From the NCBI GenBank assembly GCA_964455375.1, contig CAYVXE010000047.1, forward strand, positions 1 to 29,964: a DNA stretch of 29,964 bases, in the 5' to 3' direction. Numbering within the stretch: the first letter of the stretch is position 1; the number at the start of each line of letters is the position of its first letter. The notes beneath the pieces are model-generated. The model worked only from the letters and a program-made list of their open reading frames with translations. It ran no database searches and was not told where the DNA came from. Source of the stretch: CAYVXE01 sp964455375 (lineage in GTDB: Bacteria; Zhuqueibacterota; Zhuqueibacteria; Oceanimicrobiales; Oceanimicrobiaceae). The position numbers and the translations under genes were made by a program. Below are positions 8,979 to 16,956 of this stretch, piece after piece.

Positions 8979-9953
8979 ATGTACAAACCATATTTCAGGC
9001 CGCGACGCTTGCGCAATTCCAAAGAAATTCGTCGCATGGTGCGCGAAACAAAACTCAGTGTGGACGATTTTATTTACCCGATGTTCGTCACCCACGGAAA
9101 CACGGCAAAGACGCCCATCACATCGATGCCCGGACAGTATCAATTTTCAGTGGAACAACTCGTTGAGGAAGCTAATCAGGTTAAGAATCTCGGCATCCCG
9201 GCAATCATACTTTTTGGACTTCCAGAGATAAAAGATGCCACCGGCTCCGATTCCTACGACGAGCACGGGATTATTCAAACCGCTGTGCGGGCTGTAAAAG
9301 AGAGCGTTCCCGACCTTTTGGTCATCACCGATGTTTGTTTTTGCGAATACACAGACCACGGCCACTGCGGCGTCATCAAAGACAATTATGTGGACAATGA
9401 TGCAACATTAGAACTTTTAGCGAAACAAGCGGTTTCTCACGCAAAAGCCGGTGCTGACATGGTTGCTCCTTCCGGCATGATGGATGGCATGGTCGGCGCA
9501 ATCAGGCAGGGTTTGGATGAAGCAGCGTTTGAAAAACTGCCCATTCTTAGCTACGCAGTAAAATACGCCTCTGCTTTTTACGGACCATTCCGCGATGCGG
9601 TGGAGTCTGCCCCGAAATTCGGAGACCGCCGTACACATCAAATGGACCCTGCAAACGTCATCGAAGCCGTCCGGGAAGCCGAGTTAGATGTCCACGAAGG
9701 TGCGGATATGCTCATGGTAAAACCGGCGCTTTCATATCTGGATGTCATTACGACCATCAAAGAACATTTTGACTTACCCCTGACAGCCTACAATGTCAGT
9801 GGTGAGTACGCCATGGTTAAAGCCGCTGCGGAAAAAGGTTGGATCGATGAAAAAGCCGTGACCCTGGAAATTCTCACGTCCATAAAAAGAGCCGGTGCCG
9901 ATTTGATTCTAACCTATCATGCGAAAGATGTCGCCTTGTGGTTAGCTGGCTAA
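8979..9953 (+). CDS. hemB: Delta-aminolevulinic acid dehydratase (porphobilinogen synthase)
   Basis: Condenses two 5-aminolevulinate molecules to porphobilinogen. The 324-residue protein has the zinc-site cysteines Cys120, Cys122 and Cys130 in DVCFCEYTDHGHCG, so it is the zinc-dependent type. The two Schiff-base lysines are Lys195 (SYAVKYASAFYGPFRDA) and Lys248 (MLMVKPALSYLD). The start is ATG 8979, preceded by a weak GAAAGA. It lies 17 bases after hemY. Although it acts early in the pathway, it sits near the end of the cluster beside hemL, which makes its substrate. Confidence 0.97.
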   Translation: MYKPYFRPRRLRNSKEIRRMVRETKLSVDDFIYPMFVTHGNTAKTPITSMPGQYQFSVEQLVEEANQVKNLGIPAIILFGLPEIKDATGSDSYDEHGIIQTAVRAVKESVPDLLVITDVCFCEYTDHGHCGVIKDNYVDNDATLELLAKQAVSHAKAGADMVAPSGMMDGMVGAIRQGLDEAAFEKLPILSYAVKYASAFYGPFRDAVESAPKFGDRRTHQMDPANVIEAVREAELDVHEGADMLMVKPALSYLDVITTIKEHFDLPLTAYNVSGEYAMVKAAAEKGWIDEKAVTLEILTSIKRAGADLILTYHAKDVALWLAG

Positions 9954-9985
9954 AACATTTTCAGGAATCTAACTGAGGTGAACAA

Positions 9986-11269
9986 TTGACGTTTTCAAAA
10001 TCTGAATCACTGTTTCGGGAAGCAAAAAAAGTTTTGCCGGGGGGCGTCAACAGTCCTGTCAGAGCATTTAAAGGCGTGGGCGGAACGCCGCTGTTTATTT
10101 CCAAAGCGCAAGGACCTTACCTTTACGACGTTGACGACCATAAATACATCGACTACGTCGGTTCCTGGGGCCCCATGATTGTCGGGCATGCTCACCCGCA
10201 AGTGGTGCAGGCTGTGCAAAGAGCCATTACAAAGGGAACAAGCTACGGTGCACCAACCGAAGTTGAAACCCAATTGGCAGAAATGGTCGTCGATGCGGTG
10301 CCATCGGTGGACATGGTACGTTTCGTAAGCTCAGGCACGGAAGCGACCATGAGTGCGTTGCGGCTTGCCCGCGCTTACACGAAGCGGGATAAAATCGTCA
10401 AATTCGAAGGCGGTTACCACGGGCACGCAGATATGCTGCTTGCGCAGGCAGGTTCCGGCGTCACCACACTCGGTTTGCCGGATAGCCCGGGCGTTCCCAA
10501 AGAAACCGTGGGCAACACGCTGTTAGCCAGGTACAATGACCTGGAATCTGTGGAAAAATTGTTCGACGCTCATGCCGAAAAAATCGCTGCAATGATTGTC
10601 GAACCGGTAGCCGGCAACATGGGAGTTATTCCGCCGCAACCGGGTTTTCTTGAAGGGCTCCGGCAGATTACTCAAAAACACGGCGCACTGCTCATTTTTG
10701 ATGAAGTGATGACGGGTTTCCGGGTTGCTTACGGCTGTGCGCAATCCCTGTTCAACATCACCCCTGATTTAACCTGTTTCGGAAAAATTATTGGCGGCGG
10801 ATTTCCGGTGGGTGCCTATGGCGGCAAACAGGAAATCATGCAACTGGTGGCACCGGCGGGACCGGTTTATCAGGCAGGAACGTTATCTGGAAATCCGGTG
10901 GCGATGACCGCGGGTATCGAAACCCTGAAAATTCTACACCAACCCGGCAGCTATGAAAAATTGGAAACCCTGTCGGCGAAACTAAGCAATGGCCTGAAGG
11001 AAGCAGCCGACAATGCCGGCGTAGCAATTTTTCAAACCCGGGTGGGCGCCATGTCCTGCATGTATTTCACGGAAAATGAAGTCAGCGATTTCCAATCGGC
11101 CAAAACGTCAAACACCCAGCGCTATGCAACCTATTTCCATGAGATGCTGAAACGCGGCGTCTATTTTGCACCATCGCAATTTGAAGCTGCATTTGTTTCC
11201 CTGGCGCATAGCGAAGACGATATCGACAAAACCTGTTCAGAAGCGTTTGACGTCATGAAAACCCTCTAA
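9986..11269 (+). CDS. hemL: Glutamate-1-semialdehyde 2,1-aminomutase
   Basis: PLP enzyme converting glutamate-1-semialdehyde, the HemA product, to 5-aminolevulinate, completing the C5 route. The 427-residue protein starts with LFREAKKVLPGGVNSPVRAF and has VSSGTEATMSALRLAR near 114, EGGYHGHADM near 141, FDEVMTGFR near 238 and the PLP lysine Lys267 in CFGKIIGGGFPVG. The start is TTG at 9986 with GAGGTGA at 9975-9981. It is the last heme gene and converges with dinB. I see no strong terminator in the 140-base spacer. Confidence 0.97.
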   Translation: MTFSKSESLFREAKKVLPGGVNSPVRAFKGVGGTPLFISKAQGPYLYDVDDHKYIDYVGSWGPMIVGHAHPQVVQAVQRAITKGTSYGAPTEVETQLAEMVVDAVPSVDMVRFVSSGTEATMSALRLARAYTKRDKIVKFEGGYHGHADMLLAQAGSGVTTLGLPDSPGVPKETVGNTLLARYNDLESVEKLFDAHAEKIAAMIVEPVAGNMGVIPPQPGFLEGLRQITQKHGALLIFDEVMTGFRVAYGCAQSLFNITPDLTCFGKIIGGGFPVGAYGGKQEIMQLVAPAGPVYQAGTLSGNPVAMTAGIETLKILHQPGSYEKLETLSAKLSNGLKEAADNAGVAIFQTRVGAMSCMYFTENEVSDFQSAKTSNTQRYATYFHEMLKRGVYFAPSQFEAAFVSLAHSEDDIDKTCSEAFDVMKTL

Positions 11270-11409
11270 TTTGTGATAGTTCTGGCTGGTAGAATTTGTC
11301 CAATCCGTATTCTATGCCGTGACGGTTTTGCCGCACCTGAAATTCGTTTCGGCAACTGCACCTTATTTTTCCACAGAAACCTTGTTCATGTATCGCTTGC
11401 GGATGCGTT

Positions 11410-12705
11410 TCACCGGGTCAATGCCGGTGCATGTAACACATAACCGCTTTTTTCCATGCGGTAGTGATTTTGCAGATTCGCCATGCTGGCCGGCATGATG
11501 GCCGTAAAACCAAACCGACGGCGGATTTCATCCATCGTCGTCTCCAGCGACTGGCGGCGACTGCGCTCGTTAAAAAGCTCACCCTGCCAATTTTTGTAAT
11601 CGATTTTTGAAACCACCAGTCCGGCGCGCCGTACCCGCAAACGTCGAAACGGCGTTTCGCTGTGCAGGGTCTCCACCATGCGGTGAATGATATCCGTGCT
11701 GTCGGTCATCTCCGGCAGACTGCGTGCCCGAACATAGCGCTTCCGGTCGGAGTATTCCATTTTGATGGTGACGGTTTGGATAACAAGCCCCTCTTCCCGC
11801 AGTTTCTTTCCGATGCGTTCTGTGAGATAATGCAGTACTTCGCGCACCAGTTCGATGTCGGACACATCCTCCTCAAAGCCGGTTTCACGGCTGATCTGTT
11901 TTGGCAGAATGCGCGGCTTCACTTCCCGCCGGTCGATGCCGTTGGCTAGTTCCCAGAACTTTTCACCATTTACTCCGAACCGCTGCATGAGCAGAATTTT
12001 GGGAATTTTGGCCAGGTCACCGATTGTGAAAATACCGAGCTGGTGCAACTGCTCTTTCACGGCCCGGCCGATACCGGGAAGTTCCTCCACCGGCAACGGA
12101 TAAAGAAACGGCAGCTCCTCCCCCGGTCTCACGACGGTCACACCGTTGGGCTTTTGCTGACCCGAGGCAATCCGTGCGACATATTTGGACGTGCCGATGC
12201 CACAGGATACCGTTACGTGCACGGCGTCATAAATCTGTCGCTGAATTTCCCGGGCAATCTCTTCTGCGGTACATTTGTGGAATTTCAGCGTACCGGTCAA
12301 ATCCAGATAAGCATCATCCAGAGACGTCATTTCAATAGCAGGCGTAAATCGGTAGTAGATGTCCTGAAATACCCGCGACACCGCTTTGTAGTGCTCGAAA
12401 TTGCCTTTGAGAAAGACGGCTTTCGGCACCAGCTTTTTCGCCTGGTTCAGCGGCATACCCACATGCACGCCGCACTTTCGCGCATCGTAGCTGGCGGTGT
12501 GCACCACGCCGCGCTGCTCTTCCGTACCGCCGACGATTACCGGACGGTTGCGCAGCGGCGGGGCAAATCCCTGTTCAACGGAGGCAAAAAATGCATCGGC
12601 GTCGATGTAGAGGATGTTTTTTGAAACTTGGGGTTCGCGTTGCTGAGCGATCATTTGGGAATTATATTTATGCTCTGGGTTGAAAAGTCTATTTTGTGAG
12701 TTCAT
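11410..12705 (-). CDS. dinB: DNA polymerase IV (Y-family, translesion)
   Basis: Error-prone polymerase that copies past damaged bases. The palm has ILYIDADAFFASVEQ with metal ligands Asp35 and Asp37, and the second motif SLDDAYLDLTG at 128-138. The usual Glu after the second catalytic Asp is Asp131 here. HhH residues (VEELPGIGRAV, near 206) and the little-finger domain follow. QGELF at 374-378 resembles a sliding-clamp-binding motif. The length of 431 includes about 28 residues before the palm. ATG 12705 overlaps the upstream 70-residue gene by 17 bases; a second possible start is Met18. Base composition is GC-rich, unlike the restriction genes upstream but like lexA. This suggests it was once directly linked to the SOS genes. 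Confidence 0.94.
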   Translation of the reverse strand: MNSQNRLFNPEHKYNSQMIAQQREPQVSKNILYIDADAFFASVEQGFAPPLRNRPVIVGGTEEQRGVVHTASYDARKCGVHVGMPLNQAKKLVPKAVFLKGNFEHYKAVSRVFQDIYYRFTPAIEMTSLDDAYLDLTGTLKFHKCTAEEIAREIQRQIYDAVHVTVSCGIGTSKYVARIASGQQKPNGVTVVRPGEELPFLYPLPVEELPGIGRAVKEQLHQLGIFTIGDLAKIPKILLMQRFGVNGEKFWELANGIDRREVKPRILPKQISRETGFEEDVSDIELVREVLHYLTERIGKKLREEGLVIQTVTIKMEYSDRKRYVRARSLPEMTDSTDIIHRMVETLHSETPFRRLRVRRAGLVVSKIDYKNWQGELFNERSRRQSLETTMDEIRRRFGFTAIMPASMANLQNHYRMEKSGYVLHAPALTR

Positions 12706-12901
12706 TGCTCAAGAGAAGAAATCCTTGCTGGGGCAGATCTTTCAAGGCAGCGAGAATCACTCCATACCAATCTAAATAGTCGCCCAGCCTATCCTCAACA
12801 AACATCATTTCTTTTTTGGTGAGTTTTCGTCCAAACTCTTCCCCGGCAACCGTTTGAACGTCTTCACTGTTAATTGAATAAATTATTTTGTTTTGCTTCA
12901 T
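12689..12901 (-). CDS. Small uncharacterised protein (70 aa) between endonuclease and dinB
   Basis: It encodes MKQNKIIYSINSEDVQTVAG and continues with FGRKLTKKEMMFVEDRLGDYLDWYG, a compact, mostly helical acidic protein with no membrane segment or Cys. I do not recognise a named family with confidence; similar short proteins with an IGRKLT-type segment are common hypotheticals. I chose ATG 12901, nine bases after an AGGA that overlaps the endonuclease stop. A TTG six bases earlier is possible. The gene starts about a dozen bases after the endonuclease and ends inside the start of dinB, so it is co-transcribed with both. It could be an accessory part of the restriction module or a passenger. 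Confidence 0.7.
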   Translation of the reverse strand: MKQNKIIYSINSEDVQTVAGEEFGRKLTKKEMMFVEDRLGDYLDWYGVILAALKDLPQQGFLLLSNELTK

Positions 12902-12912
12902 GGTCAAAATTC

Positions 12913-13689
12913 CTACACAAATTTACGAAAATATTTATCGATTTCAGGACGAAGCTCAATTCCGACTTCTTCAAAACAGTCTAATAATTGCTGATAAGTG
13001 CCTTCACCACCCAAGAAGTCCCAAAACTCTTCGGCAACTTTTAGTTCATTATCCAAATCCAGCATCCCCCTCATTGTCCAGCGACTGTAAGGTTTCGGGG
13101 CATAAGGATTGTAAGGTATGGAGATGAAGGTGTGAATTTTTAGACCTGGGTCGTCAGCAAGGACGACTGCCACCCATTCTAACAAAGTTCTTTTAAACTC
13201 CTTAAATCCGCCGGCATTTGGCTTGGCCGTCTTTATATCCATCAGATACAATTCGTTAGTTTTGCTTTTCAAAAATACGTCAATTTTTGTTGGTTTAACA
13301 TTTTTCATTTTCCCGTTTCTGCATACTTGTCGAATAGCTTCAATTTCGGCTTTTTTGTCAGGTGTTGTTCTAGCGGTAGTCAAGTCATCCATAATTTTCT
13401 GAATTACTTTTTGTGCTTCTTCACTAATATTTTCTCCGGCAGTTTGGTGCGACTTTGCCTCTTTGAAATTGTTTTCTGCTAAAGTGATAGCGACCGGCTC
13501 AAAAATACTTGTACCAAAATTTGTATTTAGCGAATGAATAAAAGAGAAGAGCGCTAAACGATCTTTTCCAAGGAGCCTCGTATGGAAAGGCATTTTTGAA
13601 GGCTCAGGATTGTAGCTTTGAAATTTTTTCCTAAGGTTGGTTTTTAGTACAGCTTTTACTTGCTCTTTTTTGTTTTTCGATATGCTCAT
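12913..13689 (-). CDS. TdeIII-like type II restriction endonuclease, subunit A
   Basis: A 258-residue PD-(D/E)xK nuclease. The catalytic core is KIDVFL (Asp137), then LMDIKTAKPN with Asp151 and Lys153, followed by GGFKEFKRTLLEW. N-terminal PFHTRLL and NTNFGTSIFEPVA (with Glu64) and the later FISIPYNPYAP complete the pattern I associate with the TdeIII restriction family (known members cut GGNCC). Family assignment is from memory of the pattern. The neighbouring upstream gene is a clear homologue in the same order of motifs, so the two may be subunits of one enzyme. It starts in an ATGA overlap with that gene. Base composition is AT-rich compared with dinB and lexA. Confidence 0.8.
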   Translation of the reverse strand: MSISKNKKEQVKAVLKTNLRKKFQSYNPEPSKMPFHTRLLGKDRLALFSFIHSLNTNFGTSIFEPVAITLAENNFKEAKSHQTAGENISEEAQKVIQKIMDDLTTARTTPDKKAEIEAIRQVCRNGKMKNVKPTKIDVFLKSKTNELYLMDIKTAKPNAGGFKEFKRTLLEWVAVVLADDPGLKIHTFISIPYNPYAPKPYSRWTMRGMLDLDNELKVAEEFWDFLGGEGTYQQLLDCFEEVGIELRPEIDKYFRKFV

Positions 13690-14771
13690 TTCTGCACTAA
13701 ATTATTTGTTTGCTTTTTATTTTCCTTCAAATACGGTTCTAATTTTGTTTCACGTTCATCATTGAATTTGCCATCATTAAAAAAAACCACACGGCGCAAT
13801 ACTTTTTGTAATTCAGGGATTCGATTATCATAGTCTTCCAGAAATGTTTCTTCTTTCGGTCTAAGCAGATGCCAGTCCTTCATTTGTTGTTTAAAATGTT
13901 CCCGAGCGGTTGGATCGTGTTTTAATTTTTTGTTGTTCTCTAAAAGCATCGCGAATTTTGTTTCAAAATTAGTAGTAGCGATTTTCCCGATTACTTCCAG
14001 CAACATTGTCATCATTTTCTTTTCTCCTGACAATTTCTCCCAAAGTTCACCCGCCAATAAAATCTCCTTCTTGTCAAAAAACTTGTTAAAATCAACCGTG
14101 TTTTTGATAAATTTATCTTTGTCAAACCCGGTTTTTTCGGAAGAATAAGGATCAAACGGAAAACCAAGATAAAACCTGATCCCTTTTGTTGGATACATAT
14201 TTTTCAAGGCCGCTTTCGCCCTCAAAATTTTTTCTTTTTCAGATTTGCCCTCTCCTTTGTTTGGTTTTACCGTTTTTAATTCAATTGCAAATATTTCTGA
14301 ATCGTTCTCACAAAAAACATCAAAAGTAAACTCTTGTATCGGGCTAAGCTCTTCTTTGTCACAGAAAAAAATTCGCTTGTTTTCTTTCTTGAGATTCGGC
14401 TTGGTTCGCCCATCATTCAACTCTTGAATAATTTTCCCGATTTCCGCAATCTGACTTTGTGAAATCTTTAGATCAAGATCTTTGGACTTTATTTTTTGGC
14501 CCTCACAAAGTTCATTGGCAATTTTTTCAAAAAATGATACACCTAAAGCGCCACTACTTCCATGTAGCCAACTCGCTAATTTTTGAAGTTCATGGCTGTC
14601 TTTAACTTTACCCTTAAGTTTTTCTTCAAATGCTTTTAGAAAAGCTTCACGGAAAGGATTGTTTTCATCGGAAGTCGAGGTTTCGACTTTTTCTTTAAAA
14701 GCTTTAAGCCTTGATTTCAACACTCGGATGGTTTGAATCGCTATTAATCGTTTTTTCTCGTCTACGGTCAT
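13686..14771 (-). CDS. TdeIII-like restriction endonuclease paralogue, subunit B
   Basis: A 361-residue protein aligning along most of subunit A: SSGALGVSFFEKIANELCE (A: NTNFGTSIFEPVAITLAE), IQELNDGRTKPN (A: MDDLTTARTTPD), FTFDVF with Asp151 (A: TKIDVF), FAIELKTVKPN with Glu164 and Lys166 (A: LMDIKTAKPN), FYLGFPFDPYS (A: FISIPYNPYAP) and LAGELWEKLSG (A: VAEEFWDFLGG). Catalytic residues are present in both. B has a further C-terminal region of about 100 charged residues that may bind DNA. Its start lies 68 bases inside the methyltransferase gene. The start is supported by AGGAG just before ATG 14771. It is probably the partner of subunit A. Confidence 0.75.
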   Translation of the reverse strand: MTVDEKKRLIAIQTIRVLKSRLKAFKEKVETSTSDENNPFREAFLKAFEEKLKGKVKDSHELQKLASWLHGSSGALGVSFFEKIANELCEGQKIKSKDLDLKISQSQIAEIGKIIQELNDGRTKPNLKKENKRIFFCDKEELSPIQEFTFDVFCENDSEIFAIELKTVKPNKGEGKSEKEKILRAKAALKNMYPTKGIRFYLGFPFDPYSSEKTGFDKDKFIKNTVDFNKFFDKKEILLAGELWEKLSGEKKMMTMLLEVIGKIATTNFETKFAMLLENNKKLKHDPTAREHFKQQMKDWHLLRPKEETFLEDYDNRIPELQKVLRRVVFFNDGKFNDERETKLEPYLKENKKQTNNLVQK

Positions 14772-16371
14772 ATTGCTCCTTCAAATGAAAAATAATCTCC
14801 GAATAGGCCCCTTTATCTCTTTCTGTTCGATTCAGCACCGGTCTTTTAAATCGGTTTACAATTTGCATGCCTGCCTTTTCAGCAATTGTTGGATACAAAT
14901 TATATTTGTCATTTGCTACCAGAAAAATATCATAATCATCGGCCAAAAACTTTTTGCAGTTACGCAGTACCTTTGATATGCCCTCGGCATAGGATTCTCT
15001 GGCCTCTCGTCCCTGTCCTTTAAACAGCGGTCCTATTTCCAGTTCATCTTTTCGCTTAAATCCAAATAAATCGTATGCGTAAGCATGTTGTTCATGGTAG
15101 TTAATTAAACCGACATAAGGTGGACTTGAAAAAATTCCCTTGATTTTTTTACGCTTTGCCATTTTTGCAAATTCAGGTTTCTTTTTTTCCAGTTCAGCGA
15201 ATATATCAATTGTTCGGGAATCGCCCGTCAAACAACGTTGATAAGTACCGCTACGCAAATTGTCAAATATTGCAAGTCTTTTTATTGTATCTTTACAGTA
15301 GGTATCCCACCAGCGGGTAACTGTAAAAAGCGGTTTGCAGATTTTTTTGTGTTTTGTACAATAGTACGTGGCAAAAATGGGCTCTTTCAACGTCGCCAAA
15401 TCGGAATGCGTCGTTGCCCGACACGAGCGAATGGTACGGCTTAAAATAATTGACAAGATCGTTTTCGTTTTGGGATTTTCAACTTTCTTGATTTGTTCAA
15501 AAACAAAATTTATTTCTTCTCTTACAGAGGGGAAGTACCATTTGTCGAGAAATGAATCACTTGCTTGCTGGTTTAAATTCACCTTAAACTCTTTTACTAA
15601 ATTTTCGAAAATGGGGATAAATTCCCTTTCTTTTTCCCTGCCATATTCTTTTTCATTAATCTCTCCACTTTTGAATATAAATTTTATCTTGGGACTGGGG
15701 AAATACTGGGAGTTGAAATCATAAAGTTTTTCGAGCAATTTTTGTTCAAACTCGATTGCATGTGAATGAGCAACGAACTCTCTCAAAGCACGTGTAATAT
15801 GTTTAATTTGCTGTCCTAAATCTAAAAAATCGTATTTTTTAATTTTCGCATTGGAAATAATTGTGTTAAATTCTGAAACATCAATTCCGACGGCATGAAT
15901 GCCCAGCTCATTTGCCTGTACCAGAGTTGTTCCGCTCCCACAAAATGGATCGAGGATGATGTCCTCGGGTTTAAAATAAACTTCTTTTTTAAACTCATCC
16001 GTTTTGTCATTAATAAAGTAATCAACTAATTGCGGAATGAATTTACCTTTATAAGGATGTAGTCTGTGAACATGTTTTGTGGTATCAGCTTCCCGTAAAT
16101 AATCAAAAGACAAATGCCAATTGAGATCTTTCCCTAATTTCTCTTTCCAGTTTACCTCTCTTTTTCCATGAAAGGAATCATAATATTTTTTCAATTCATC
16201 CTTATTAATACATGTTGAGCCATTCTCCCGAATTTTTCTAACCTTCCCATATTGAATAAGATAGGAAATATTTGACTCCGTAACGTTCTTTTTTAAGTAG
16301 GCACTTGCCCAACGGCTGGCTGCCTTTATCGTTAAAACATCTTCATCAGTGACATCAAAAAGAATTTTCAT
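14704..16371 (-). CDS. DNA amino-methyltransferase of the restriction-modification module
   Basis: A 555-residue SAM-dependent methylase that should protect host DNA from the adjacent endonuclease. The SAM-binding motif I is DPFCGSGTT (141-149), followed by AVGIDVSEFN. The catalytic motif IV is SSPPY (415-419), of the kind found in N4-cytosine and some N6-adenine enzymes. HRLHPYKGKFIPQ (102-114) resembles motif X. About 265 residues separate motifs I and IV, suggesting an inserted target-recognition region. Residues 10-65 (ASRWASAYLKKNVTESNISY and on) look like a helix-turn-helix of excisionase/MerR style and could autoregulate the operon. No separate C protein is present. It is the first gene of the minus-strand module. 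Confidence 0.88.
   Translation of the reverse strand: MKILFDVTDEDVLTIKAASRWASAYLKKNVTESNISYLIQYGKVRKIRENGSTCINKDELKKYYDSFHGKREVNWKEKLGKDLNWHLSFDYLREADTTKHVHRLHPYKGKFIPQLVDYFINDKTDEFKKEVYFKPEDIILDPFCGSGTTLVQANELGIHAVGIDVSEFNTIISNAKIKKYDFLDLGQQIKHITRALREFVAHSHAIEFEQKLLEKLYDFNSQYFPSPKIKFIFKSGEINEKEYGREKEREFIPIFENLVKEFKVNLNQQASDSFLDKWYFPSVREEINFVFEQIKKVENPKTKTILSIILSRTIRSCRATTHSDLATLKEPIFATYYCTKHKKICKPLFTVTRWWDTYCKDTIKRLAIFDNLRSGTYQRCLTGDSRTIDIFAELEKKKPEFAKMAKRKKIKGIFSSPPYVGLINYHEQHAYAYDLFGFKRKDELEIGPLFKGQGREARESYAEGISKVLRNCKKFLADDYDIFLVANDKYNLYPTIAEKAGMQIVNRFKRPVLNRTERDKGAYSEIIFHLKEQYDRRREKTINSDSNHPSVEIKA
14772..14780 (-). promoter_or_regulatory. Ribosome binding site for nuclease subunit B inside the methyltransferase gene
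   Basis: On the minus strand AGGAG (14780-14776) precedes ATG 14771 by four bases. This supports the long 68-base overlap as real rather than an annotation artefact. Confidence 0.6.
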
Positions 16372-16400
16372 CGCTCTGGACTAATAATTAACTTTTATAA

Positions 16401-16436
16401 ATTATAGTGAGATACACAAACAAACAAAAAAAGATT
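16401..16436 (-). promoter_or_regulatory. Candidate promoter of the restriction-modification module
   Basis: A perfect TATAAT reads on the minus strand at 16406-16401, about 30 bases before the methyltransferase ATG. A T-rich TTTTGT lies 17 bases upstream as a weak -35. The surrounding 160 bases are AT-rich and contain no gene. Confidence 0.4.
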
Positions 16437-16531
16437 ATAAAATTCAAGGCATCATGAAGAAAAAGTTGTCAACCTTTTCATACAAAGCTGCGAAGAATCT
16501 GGGAAACTTTAAACTCGAACTCCGGGGCTCA

Positions 16532-16786
16532 TCACCCTTCCAAATACACCCGTGCCAGCTCCCAGCTAAAATCCTCGGCGTCGAAAACCAACTCAAAACA
16601 ATCCGGGGTGCCGGCGGTCACGGAAAAGTGGTAATGCCGGTTCAGTCCCTCCTGCACCGACCAACTGCTGTTCACCCGCGAAACTTTATATACTTGCCCT
16701 TTCCACTTGAACCGTAGCGGATGCAGTTTCCCCTGTTCAAAAAAGGTAATGACTTCAATGGGTTCAAAGATTTCTTCGTGCGACAT
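16532..16786 (-). CDS. Small DUF6504-like protein associated with SOS genes
   Basis: The 84-residue protein begins MSHEEIFEPIEVITFFEQGK and continues with LHPLRFKWKGQVYKV, a YHFSV segment and FELVFDAEDFSWELARVYLEG. This pattern, a small beta-rich domain, resembles proteins I recall as DUF6504, which are commonly found next to lexA, imuA/imuB-type or dinB genes. Function is unknown. It lies 170 bases downstream of lexA on the same strand and has the same GC-richer composition as lexA and dinB, while the genes on its other side are AT-rich. The ribosome site is poor (AGGGGG very close to ATG), so the start is moderately certain. Confidence 0.72.
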   Translation of the reverse strand: MSHEEIFEPIEVITFFEQGKLHPLRFKWKGQVYKVSRVNSSWSVQEGLNRHYHFSVTAGTPDCFELVFDAEDFSWELARVYLEG

Positions 16787-16882
16787 ACCCCCTGTTACCC
16801 GGTAGAATTTACGTTTATCATCAAAAGCCAGAGTTCAAAGTGTGAGTGAGGGGACAAATATAAGGTACAAAGGATATGGGTA

Positions 16883-16925
16883 TATAAGGAAAGAGGTTGA
16901 CACCATCGCCCCGTATTTCCTTATA
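16883..16925. repeat. 10-bp inverted repeat downstream of lexA
   Basis: TATAAGGAAA (16883-16892) and TTTCCTTATA (16916-16925) are exact reverse complements around a 23-base loop. The flank 16921-16937 also repeats CCTTATA-like units. It lies between lexA and the small DUF6504-like gene and may attenuate or terminate transcription, though no long T run follows. Confidence 0.4.
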
Positions 16926-16956
16926 CCTTATACCCTTATTGCCTGACACCCTCCGC

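Noticed and set aside
12043..12624. Long plus-strand frame of 193 codons opposite dinB
   Set aside because: It is antisense to a well-supported dinB and has no protein-family features. Long shadow frames are expected in GC-rich genes.
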